Origin: Triplophysa rosa
Taxonomy: Eukaryota; Chordata; Actinopteri; Cypriniformes; Nemacheilidae
NCBI RefSeq assembly: GCF_024868665.1
Contig: NC_079895.1
Span: forward strand, 23,646,848 to 23,710,847
Reading direction: 5' to 3'
Length of the DNA: 64,000 nt
Part shown: positions 14,468 to 26,400 of the stretch, piece by piece
Layout of the letters: each line of letters begins with the position of its first letter
How positions within the stretch are numbered: position 1 is the first letter of the stretch
Translations under genes and position numbers: made by a program
Notes under the pieces: model-generated
Seen by the model: the letters and a program-made list of their open reading frames with translations, nothing else
The model's database searches: none
What the model was told of the DNA's origin: nothing

Positions 14468-17400
14468 TGCTGGCTCTCTTCTCTGTGGTCTTGGATATTA
14501 GCCAAGGACCCTGTTTGTAGCCTGGCCAGGGTCTGGTGTCTGGCTGGCAGCCCTTTAGGTCTCACTGTAGTCAGGCCAAAGACTTGAGCCAACCCTGGGG
14601 AGATGAAAAGACATTCTTACATCGACTCTGTTAACGGCTGCTGTTGATACTGTTACTACAATGACCGTTGCTGGTATAAATCATGGCTTTTGTCTTTGAG
14701 TTTCGGCCTTGATAGTACTACGATCCAACGCTGGTAGTAACACCACCAATATTGAAGAAATTTGTTTCCTTTCTGTCACTGCCACCAAAAGGCTATATTT
14801 TTAGTGTAAAAGAATTGTTTTTTAGATGTGACTTGTAAAGTCGCATTATTTACTTTTGATGGCTGTTTTCCACCATTTCTCTTACGTCAGTTCTGAACCG
14901 TCTCTGTTGTCTGAACAGTCTCTTATAAAGCTTGGCTGGAGATCACTATGAATATCGTGAAAACAATTTTAGGACCGTTCAGAGATTAAACATGTTGTGT
15001 CTCTTATTTAAATTTGATTCTAAAATGTTGGTTAGAGTTGGTAAGCTTGAGCTTTTTCTAACAAAAAGTCAAACGACTCGTAATCAAGCTTGTGAATTAC
15101 TTCGTCACTCACTGGAAATAAACATTGTGGAGAATGTATAAAAAATGTATGCAAACATGTATATAATAGTACTGTATCATAATATTAATAATTATAATAC
15201 TGTTAATAATTTAAGTCGTTAATCATTTTGAATTAGTTATTTTTTTTAGTTAACACACATCATACGGGATAAGAGAGGAATAGGAGTCTGGAAAGGAGCT
15301 GTACGATAATATTATATATGATATTGTACGTAATAATTAAAAATAATCATATTTATTGAATATTGTTCATCCTTGTGTTCAGTTAAGGAAATAAAATACC
15401 GCTATTCTCCGTCTGAAACCTCGTATCACCATATTTCGTGATTTTGCCACAAATCATTATAATTTGTCACCTTTTATGTTTGTCACTGGCTTTTGCAAAT
15501 ATCTCATCAATAAAACGTTTTTAAAAAGTGCTTGTCAACTTGACAACACCGTGTTTAATCGTTTAAAAAGTAGTGGGTTTTTTTCCATTTCTTGAAAAGC
15601 AGTGAATCTGGACGTCCGAGGTTTTGGATAGACAACGACGATATACAAAAAATAACACATACATAAAATCATGTAACCATTTATAAAGTGTACTCCGTTT
15701 ACTAAAACATCTATTGCGGCAAACACATTTGAACACTCTTTTCAGATGTGGCTCATCTATGTCATACTGAATAATAGAGCTTGAATCTTGTGAATCGATG
15801 TGTAGTTACAGGAAAAAATCTATCTTTCTGTTCATCTCCTACCTGATGTGAAAAGATTCAAGCAGGCGGGCCGCCATGTCCTGTAGTTGGCGACACACTG
15901 TGCCATTTCATGACTGGAGTCAAATCTATGCCTAATGGCTGCCGCTGTTCTCACACTTTACAATGGGCCGCAATGTAGTCTTCCCGCGGAGACTGATATG
16001 GAAGTAGAGGCCAGAGATGTGGGGCCTTTTGTGTTGTGCTGTAATGGGACCTAATGATGTCTGTCATTACTGCACTGATGGATGGAGAGGCTGATGGTTA
16101 CTGATCATTTAAAGAGAGATGCTGAACGGGCACTTTTATAAGCGACCAATGATCCATTTATCTCTCAGTTAGTTCACCTCTAAACGTACAAACACTTTAT
16201 TCCAAGATGTAACAGAATGCCTCGGAAGATGCACTGTTGGGTCAGATGGGTCAGAAATGGCAAACTTAGAATTGAGGGTTTTCTCTATTCTAGCACTAAA
16301 GTCTGTTTGAAGTTGCCATCTGTCTAAGTATATTTAAGATGTGTTGTGTGCCAAACTGTGCATAGATTGAACAGCATTAGATAATCTGTATATGGTTTAT
16401 GAGACTAAAGGGTTATTGACCTTCTGGTTGCCATTGAGATCACACTACGCTAATGTGTGTAATATTCCCTGTGGACACTGCTGTCGTCAGTGATAACAGG
16501 GCCACTTTCTATTATCCAAGCCTGTTATAGGGGATTATCTGTGTTCTGACCAGAAGGAACGTTGGGCCTGACCCAACATTACAGATCCTTCTCCAGTTGA
16601 CCCTTATGGGAGAAATTAACAGCCGACCTGTGCCAAACCCCTAGTGCACAGCTGAATTATAGAAGCCGGAGAAAACAACATAATAGGCTGGCATCGCGGT
16701 TAAAAGGTCTGGGTCGGTGACTACGGTTAAAGGTTGTAAGTGTAAACCCTTCGTGGTGCCCCTGAGTAATACACTTAACCTCAGGCTGCTCCAGGATGAA
16801 TGTGTCTGTAAAGCGGGCTGTTAAAGGGATGAAAGACTATTGGCTGAGCGTCTGATGCATATGGCACACGAATGAAATCCACGGTGGAGTCCAGACATTT
16901 ATTCTGAAGGTCTGGCTATGCTAGACTAGGTTAGGAGTAACCTTGTTTCTCCTCTTTACAGACCTACATTGGACACATTCTTCTCCTCATCAACCCTTAC
17001 AAGGACCTGCCTGTCTACTCTAATCTCGTAAGTACAAATACACGATTTCTGTATTGTTGGGCTAATGTGCACATACATGTTTAATTCATCACCATTGTGA
17101 TTTTGAGCCTGTCTTCTATCTGGCAAATTGAAGCTGTTCTCTGGTAAGCACAGGGCAGCACATTTAGCTGTAGCAGGACTTGATCTCGATAAATAATTCA
17201 TGGGCTTCCTGACAGTGATAGCCTACTCAACATACAGCGCCCACTTCCTGTGCCCCCTCTTCCTTTGCCCGTCAGATCTCCGCCCCCTCCCTCCTCTCCT
17301 TATCTCTGTATCTTCTCATCTGTTCCCTTTTTTTCTGTGTTGCAAATTCTCGTCAAGTTTAAAGAGGAAGCTTACCACAAAATAATGCATTTATTCTCAC

Positions 17401-20400
17401 CCTCTGCTGTTTCAAACACGACCTATTTTTTGTCCATAGAAGACCAATTGAGTTGTGTAGCAGATTTTCAAGCTGCATTTTCCCTTTCGTTGAAAGTGAT
17501 TGGAGACTGACGCTATCATGCGAATAATGACTTGCATGGGTGAATAAACAAACAAAAGACTTCAAATACGACACTTGTTTTGTGCTTTTGGGCGATTCTT
17601 ACAAAATCTCGGTTTCGAGATGTCGAATGTTATTTTTCAAAAAATGTACCAAAAAAGGACTTCAAAAACGGTCAATAGCATGTTTTGCTAAAAAAATGTG
17701 AAGCCATGATGCCCAAGCAAGTTTTTATTATCCATACAAGATACGACATTAATGAATAATATCTTGATAGTAAATGATACGTCTCATTTTTTAAATGCAG
17801 AAAACTGCCTGTATCGGTAACGAGAATGAAAAATTTGTGTACACAGCTTGACAAGAGAATGTTAAGCTTTTAATAACTAGAACAAATAGAAAGTAATCTG
17901 TTAACCTCATTGCCATTTGAAATGTACTGGCAGATGTGTTTCGTCACATAAAATCAAACTTAATGTAAATGTCTTTGTGTGTGTAAACAGTCCTTGAAAA
18001 TTTCTTCATTTTCAATATGCATGCATATTCTGTCAATGATTTTTTTTGTCATTTGAGAACGTCGAGTAGAACATCCAATTGTTTTTTAGAATTTTCCAGA
18101 ATATTAGAATTTTACTTAATTTTATAATGCACTCAAACAACACAACATTACGGTAATGACAATTTCAGCAGAAAAAGCAATAAAATACATTTGATATATA
18201 TATATATATATGTATATTACTATACTATATACGTATACGATATATATATCGNNNNNNNNNNNNNNNNNNNNNNNNNNNNNNNNNNNTATATATATATTAT
18301 CTTAGAATTATGCTTTGTGTAAGGTAGAGTACACAATTATGTTTATTATGATTCTTTTTTTGTGTTGGCGAATTATATGTTTTATAATTCAAATCTTTAC
18401 TGCCATGATGTAACCGTGGTTTCGTGAGAAATACCATTTTAGGTGCCTGTTGTTGTATGTAAAAGAGTGGCTTGGACATTTATAACGTGAGTTAATGAGG
18501 AGTAAATGAGGACAGCGTTTTGAAGGCCCTGTCTAGTGTCCTCACTGATACAGCTGGTTGTCCACAGAAGATCAGAGTTGATGTGAACACACTCATCAGG
18601 GAATCACAGCACGTGCTGCCAGCCACTAGCAAAAATAAAACATGACAAGACAACCATCTGTCCGCCGTAACGCTTTATTGGCACGTGAAGGAGATCAGAG
18701 GAGTAGATGAAGCGCACACACTTTATAAAGCTGGTGCTCTGTGGATCTGGTGGACCGCCTGTCCCGTGCCGGCCCCCCGCATCAGAGACTCATTTCAGGC
18801 ATGGGTACTCCTGTGTGTCCACCACGGTGGGGCTCGAGAGTAGAATGACGCAGAGAGAGAGACATATGTCCCCTCATCTGTGATGGCCCCAGACCACCCA
18901 CATGCTGACGTTACATCATCTAACACCCCTTTTTTTTACAAACTTCAGTGTAATACTTTTCAATAAGGTTGTATATGATAGCATTAGTTCATGCATTAGC
19001 TATCATAAACTAATAATACTTTTTAAAGAATACCATAAATATCATCATCTTTTACTTGCATTTACATTTAGTCATTTAGCAGACGCTTTTATCCAAAGCG
19101 ACTTACAGATGAGATAAACAATGGAAGTAATTGGAACAACATAAGGACAACAAAAAGCACAAGTGCAATAAAAAACTTGTTTCAAACCTGTAGGAATTCC
19201 ATAACTTCTATGAAAGCTTTAATGTATGGAGTAGCACCTGTACTCCCTGTTGAAAAAACCAGCATATGCTGGGTTAGGTTTGTTTTGATGCTGGTTTGTG
19301 GTGGTTTAAGCTGGTCATGTGCTGTTTCCTCACCAGCTCAAACCAGCCAATGACCAGCTTAAACCAGCATCAAAACATACCTAACCCAGCATATGCTGGT
19401 TTTTTCAACAGGGCTGTTGATAATTATTAGCTTGTTAACTACTGTGTTGTTGTGTACAACCACATTTTAATCTGTAAATTGTAAAGTAATACATTTTTTT
19501 CCCATCTGACAGGATACATTGCTGTGTAACAGCCTCTCTATGTCCTTTCTGTGTCCTCCGTGTTTCAGTCATACAGCTTGCATTAAGTGTGTGTGTGTGT
19601 GTGTGTTGCGTCTCACTTTTGAAGGGTAATGAGATCTCAGCATTAGCCTTTTCCCAAATGGTCTAAAATTTAGCTTACTTTGCACACACATTTGCATGCT
19701 ATAACAACCTTCCAGCTCTCTGTGAGGGCACGCTATATTTCACGTTTCGGTTTTGTGAAGATGCAGAGACAGTACAAGTGTCTTTCTCCCTTATTACACA
19801 ATACAGCTGGTCTTGAGTAAAGAAATAGTACATTCGGATTTCTGTATAGAAATGTATGGCGCTGGGAAGGCGACAAATGAACAGGTTTCAGTGTTTAGAT
19901 CGGCATAAAAGATAATGCATCGAATTCAGTATCTAGAAAAATGGATGACAGAACACCAGTCACAATCCAGTAATTAAATAGAATTCAATTCAATTCAATT
20001 CAATTTTATTTATATAGCGCTTTTCACAATGTGCATTGTTCCAAAGCAGCTTTACAGGAGCAAATAAGAAAAACACAGAAAGGTAAAACACAGCACAGTG
20101 CATGGTGTTTATAGACCAAGCAAGATCATTATAATAAATAATATGTAATAAATAAATGAATAAATGAATAAATAAATGCAGTCTCCCGGTGAGCAAGCCA
20201 ACACTGCACTGCTCTGCTGTGGCGAGGAACCCAAACTCCAATGTTGAATAATTGAGAAAAAAAAACCTCGGGAGAAACCAGGCTCAGCCGGGAGGGCCAG
20301 ATCTCCTCTGACGTGTCATAGCTGCACTCAGTGACCCCGACCAAAGCCACCGAGCAACGTCCACGAAGAACAGGGAGAGCCCACTAGCCGCGACCCAGGA

Positions 20401-23400
20401 AGCCCCACCCGCCGAAACCGTGCAGGTCCAACCCGGTCCCATTCCGCGATCAACAACAGACAACAGAGGAACAACCAGGGAAAAGTAGTAATGGCATAAT
20501 TAACTTTATTCCTCTGTTGTCTGACATCGACCACAAAACAAAACCAACCAGACCAGACCCACACAGTCCCAACAAATGAAACGCCCCGAACCACAACCAA
20601 CAAGCCCCCCCACTCCCTACCCACCCACCCAGCAACCTCCAATCAAAGTCACTGAGTGCAGCCATAACTTCAAACTGCTGTCGTGTGATGTAAGTTTAGC
20701 ATTAAATACCAAGTATTGTAAATTTAGCATTTATGTGACAGGTAGTCCGTCTTTGCTCTCGTTTGGGATGGAATTGTCTGAGCTGGGCCGGCCAGATGGT
20801 CGCCTTTTTCTTGGGTGGTGATGGAATTGCCTTGGATGGAGCTGGGATGGGCAGTCAGTCCACAGGCTCTCGCAGGAGGATGGCACGGGATTTTCCGATG
20901 TAGCTGGCGTAATCTCTAGTTGTGGATGGGCATGTGACGTTCATCTGGGCCTGGCGGAATCTCTCCCTACCTCGGGATGGGCATCCCGAGGCGAGGGCAG
21001 AAACAGAATAATTAGCGTAGCTGCTGTTCATTAGCTATGTATTAGTGAATGCTTGGCTGAAAAGATGCGTCTTTAATCTAGATTTAAATTGGGAGAGTGT
21101 GTCTGACCCTCGAATAGTATTGGGGAGGCTATTCCAGAGTTTAGGTGCTACGTATGAGAAAGCTCTACCCCCTTTGGTGGATTTAGTTATTCTAGGTGTT
21201 ATCAAAAGTCTGGAGTTTTGAGATCTTAGATAGCGTGATGGGTTGTAGTGTGGTAGAAGCTCTGTTATGTAGGTAGGGGCTAAACCATTTAAGGCTTCAT
21301 AAGTAATTAAAAGAACTTTAAAGTCAATACGATACTTAATGGGTAACCAGTGAAGGGATGATAACATTGGGGTTATGTGATCGTATTTTCTGGACCTGGT
21401 TAGAACTCTGGCAGCTGCATTCTGAACTAACTGTAGTTTGTTTATTGATGTTGCAGGACAACCACTAAGCAGTGCATTGCAGTAGTCAAGTCTTGAGGTC
21501 ACAAATGCATGAATAAGCTTCTCTGCGTCAGCCACACATAAAATATTTCGCAATTTGGCAACATTTCTAAGGTGGAAGAAGGCTGTTTTTGTGACATTTG
21601 AGATGTGATTTTTAAATGACAGGTTGCTGTCTAATATAACGCCAAGGTCTTTAACTGTATTTGTTGGAGTAACAGTGCAGCCTTCAATTTGCAGGTCATA
21701 ATCCGAAATATTCTGCTCACGTGTCTTTGGTCCGATAAGTAATATTTCTGTTTTATTAGAATTTAAAAGAAGGAAATTACAAGTCATCCAATGCTTTATA
21801 TCGTCGATGCACTCTGCCAATTTGGATAGTTGGAAGGAATCATCTGGTCTTGATGAGATATATAGCTGAGTATCATCTGCATAACAGTGGAAGCTAATTC
21901 CATGTTTTCTAATAATGTTTCCAAGGGGCAGCATGTATATGGAGAATAGCAAGGGTCCTAAAACCGATCCCTGAGGTAATCCATAATTTACTTGCGTTAG
22001 ATTTGATGATTCCCCATTTAAATGGACAAATTGATGTCTGTCTGATAAGTAAGATCTGAACCATTGTAGTGCCTGTCCCTGAATACCGGTATAATTGTGT
22101 AAGCGATCTAGAAGTATTTTATGGTCTACAGTATCGAACGCAGCACTAAGGTCGAGCAGGACTAGGAGTGAGATGTTACCTTTATCTGATGCTATAAGCA
22201 GGTCGTTTGTAATTTTAACGAGCGCAGTTTCAGTACTATGATGCGGTCTAAAGCCTGACTGGAATTTTTCGTGTATGTCATTATTTTGTAAGAAAGAGCA
22301 CAACTGAGTGGACACTACTTTTTCTAGTATTTTAGACAGGTAAGGGAGATTTGAAATCGGTCTATAGTTTCCTAGTTCATTGGGGTCTAAGTTTGGTTTC
22401 TTGATAAGAGGCTTAATGACGGCCAGTTTAAAGGGTCCTGGGACATGGCCTAGATTAATTGACGAGTTGATAATGTTATAAATGGGCTCAATTGCAACGG
22501 GTAATAACTCTTTTAATAATTTAGTTGGTATGGGGTCTAATAAGCAAGTTGTAGGTTTAGATGTTGCAATAAGTTTAATTAAATCTTCCTGTTTTATAGG
22601 TGAAAAACACTGTAGCCTTTCTTTTGGGGCGATGGTTGGTACTAATTTATAGGACAGACTTGGAGGTTGAGTTTTTACTATTTTGTCTCGTATGTTTTCG
22701 ATTTTCTCTGTAAAAAANATAATCCGAAATATTCTGCTCACGTGTCTTTGGTCCGATAAGTAATATTTCTGTTTTATTAGAATTTAAAAGAAGGAAATTA
22801 CAAGTCATCCAATGCTTTATATCGTCGATGCACTCTGCCAATTTGGATAGTTGGAAGGAATCATCTGGTCTTGATGAGATATATAGCTGAGTATCATCTG
22901 CATAACAGTGGAAGCTAATTCCATGTTTTCTAATAATGTTTCCAAGGGGCAGCATGTATATGGAGAATAGCAAGGGTCCTAAAACCGATCCCTGAGGTAA
23001 TCCATAATTTACTTGCGTTAGATTTGATGATTCCCCATTTAAATGGACAAATTGATGTCTGTCTGATAAGTAAGATCTGAACCATTGTAGTGCCTGTCCC
23101 TGAATACCGGTATAATTGTGTAAGCGATCTAGAAGTATTTTATGGTCTACAGTATCGAACGCAGCACTAAGGTCGAGCAGGACTAGGAGTGAGATGTTAC
23201 CTTTATCTGATGCTATAAGCAGGTCGTTTGTAATTTTAACGAGCGCAGTTTCAGTACTATGATGCGGTCTAAAGCCTGACTGGAATTTTTCGTGTATGTC
23301 ATTATTTTGTAAGAAAGAGCACAACTGAGTGGACACTACTTTTTCTAGTATTTTAGACAGGTAAGGGAGATTTGAAATCGGTCTATAGTTTCCTAGTTCA

Positions 23401-26400
23401 TTGTTGTCTAAGTTTGGTTTCTTGATAAGAGGCTTAATGACGGCCAGTTTAAAGGTTCTTGGGACATGGCCTAGATTAATTGACGAGTTGATAATGTTAT
23501 AAATGGGCTCAATTGCAACGGGTAATAACTCTTTTAATAATTTAGTTGGTATGGGATCTAATAAGCAAGTTGTAGGTTTAGATGTTGCAATAAGTTTAAT
23601 TAAATCTTCCTGTTTTATAGGTGAAAAACACTGTAGCCTTTCTTTTGGGGCGATGGTTGGTACTAATTTATAGGACAGACTTGGAGGTTGAGTTTTTACT
23701 ATTTTGTCTCGTATGTTTTCGATTTTCTCTGTAAAAAAAATCATGAAATCATTGCTACCAAGGTGCGGCGGAATACCCAGGTCAGGTGAAGTCTGTTTAT
23801 TTGTTAGTTTAGCAACTGTACTAAATAAAAACCTTGGATTGTTTTTGTTAGTTTCTATGAGGTTACGGAGGTGCTCAGCCTTTGCTGCTTTTAGTGCCTT
23901 TTTATAACAGTTTGCACTCTCTTTCCACGCAATTTTAAAGACCTCTAATTGGGTTTGTTTCCATTTGCGCTCCAATTTACGTGTTTCTCTTTTAAGGGCG
24001 CGAGTGGTGCTATTGTACCATGGTGCTGCGTTTTTCTCATTAATCTTTTTTGACTTCATAGGTGCGACAGCTTCTAATGTATTAGAGAAAATAGTACCCA
24101 ATTTGCTGGTCATGTCATCGAGCGATTCTGTATTTATTGGTATGGTTATTAAAGGAGTCAGATCTGGCAAGCTATTTGCGAAACTATCTTTAGTAGTCGA
24201 GGTAATTGAATAGAAGACTGACTCACCAGTTGGTGTCATGGCTCTGCTTCCTTAGTCATGTTTTTCTTGGTCCTGTAGCAGAGCCATGGCAAAGCCTTAG
24301 GTTTTATGTGAGAAAACCATGAGATGTTTGTTTTTTGACATCTCATGTGTTTTCTCAGGTCTTGTCATTGGCCCCGCCCCTCTCGTTTCATGTATTGTCT
24401 CCCTCTTGTGTCTTATGTTCTACACCTGCCCTTGCTCGTTATCCCTCTTTTGTCTTCCGTATTTATACCCTCATGTTCCTTTGTCCTGTGCTCGTGTATT
24501 GTGTGTGTTCCTGCCCGTGTGTCGAGTTGTGGATTTCGTGTTTGGATTACCCTGATTCCCTTTGTGAGTTTTGTGTTCTACCCTGTCATGTCGTGTTTGA
24601 TTTAAGACGTTTGGTCGTGTCCTTTAGTTTAGTTTTACTGTTCTTGTTTTCATTTTGCCCCCTCGTGGGAAGTCTTTTGTTTTATATATATATTTCTTAG
24701 TTCTGTTTTCCCCCATTGTGGGTGTTTTTGTTTTGTGTTAAATAAAATCTCTGTTAACCCCTTACTGCCTGCCTGCATCTGGGTTCTTCTCCACGCACCG
24801 TCGTGACAAGTTGGAGTGGCAGATTTTGAGTGCTGAACATTTTATCAGAGTACTGTACGCCAATGAGAGATTTACCAAATTGTATGCTTATTTATTTGTT
24901 TAAAGTACACAAAGATGATTTACAAAACAAAGTTTCATCAAAATAAAGAGTTTAAGCATGTACATTAAGCGGTCCAGAACGAATTAATTTGAATTTTTTA
25001 GATACAGCTGCGGAAAGAATTAAGAGAGCATTCCAAAAGTTCAATAAACCAGCATTTATAGATGTACTGTGGGCATTCCAGTACAGTGTTTGTTGAATTT
25101 GAACAAAATCAAACCTTAGGTGTGACATAAAGTCATCCAACAGAAATGTGAAAGACTGACAGCATGACAACACGCATGAAAACTGTCATAAAAAAAAAAA
25201 AATTTTTAATTCTAAATATATGTCCAAACATTACTGTTGTATTGCTTGAACGTGAATATGAAACTGTTTTCTTTGCCGTATTTGAGGACTGAAAAAATAC
25301 AGAACATCTTTCCTGTTATTTTGACCCGTTTCTCCAGTTTTCATTTTCTGCAAATAAATGCAAATAGAAACAATATTTTTATTTGACATTTGGGAGAAAT
25401 ATTCTTAGTAGTTCACAGAATTAAACAAAAAATAAAACTTTACCTAAACACATACCTATAAATAGTCAATATAGAAAAAACTGAAAATAATTTTGAAATG
25501 GTCTCTTATATGTTTACGTTTATATACATATAATGGTCTCTTATACTGTATATGTTTGTAACAAACCCTAACCAAAATGTTTGGGACTTGTCAATACAGT
25601 GTTGCAAACTCTGTTATAAGGTCCACAGATCATGTTAAATTAGGATTGTTATGCACATGTCATACATTTAGACTTTTCTCTCTTTCTCAGGTCAGTCAGT
25701 TGTATCTGAGCTCCAGTGGTCGTCTCTGTTCCTCTCTCCCGCCTCATATCTTCTCCTCAACTGAACGTGCTTATCACATGATGCTTCAGGAGAGACGCCC
25801 ACAGTGTTTCATCATCAGGTACTACTACATAATACATAACATTGCAGTACATGTCATTACCACACCTGTCAGTCATTCCTAATCATTTTTTTACCTGTGT
25901 TTGCAATCAGTGTCTGTTTACAATATTGTTTTTTCTTATTTGAAACCTTTATTTTTAAAGCAATGACTAAAACGTTACATTTTCTTAAATCTGCTTTTAT
26001 TAAATACGTTGTCCGATTTAAAACTGTACCTTTTCTGTCGCTGCGGTGGTACCCTTAAAGGTCCAGTGTGTAGTATTTAGGAGGATCTATTGACAGAAAT
26101 GCAATATAATATACATAACTATGTCTTCAGAGGCTTATAAAGACCTTACATAATGAAGTGTTATGTTTTTATTACCTTAGAATGAGCTACTTCTAGCTAC
26201 ACCCCTTGCATGGAATTCACGACGTAGTTCACTGGTTGCAATTCTCAACCTGGCCACCAGATGCCACTAAAATCTCCACATTGCTCTTTTAAAAGTTCCT
26301 TTTTGTACGTTTACGGGAGCAAAGTCTTAAGCTAATAGAAATTCCTCTTTACTTAACATAAATCTAGTAATGTTGATCTTTAAAATATATCGCTGTCACC

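Larger units (their letters stand above)
19981..24840 (-). mobile_element. L2/CR1-clade LINE, 5'-truncated, with solo LTR and duplicated segment
   Basis: It lies on the - strand. The 3' end (19981-20004) is an (AATTC)n tail followed by a 3' UTR with ATTTATATAGCGCTTTTCAC, typical of fish L2-like LINEs. The ORF encodes the linker and reverse transcriptase part of ORF2; the endonuclease is missing, so the element is 5'-truncated. The 5' edge near 24840 is approximate. A 575-bp solo LTR interrupts it, and about 1,020 bp is repeated around a single N. Confidence 0.85.
17028..25690 (+). other. myo16 intron 7 (longest, 8.7 kb)
   Basis: It holds a 35-N gap in an AT microsatellite (18252-18286), a V-SINE core fragment, a palindromic MITE (19245-19413), a (GT)n tract near 19587, the L2-like LINE with a solo LTR (19981-24840), and a decayed repeat (25005-25500). 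A possible degraded TTAA-type MITE lies at about 17357-17560. I see nothing else. Confidence 0.8.

Noticed and set aside
14277..14592. Open frames of repeated Thr-His or Cys-Val around 14380-14464
   Set aside because: They are translations of the (CA)n microsatellite.
24319..24700. Overlapping open frames of 78-121 codons rich in Cys, Leu and Ser
   Set aside because: They lie entirely inside the solo LTR and overlap in several frames with no known domain.
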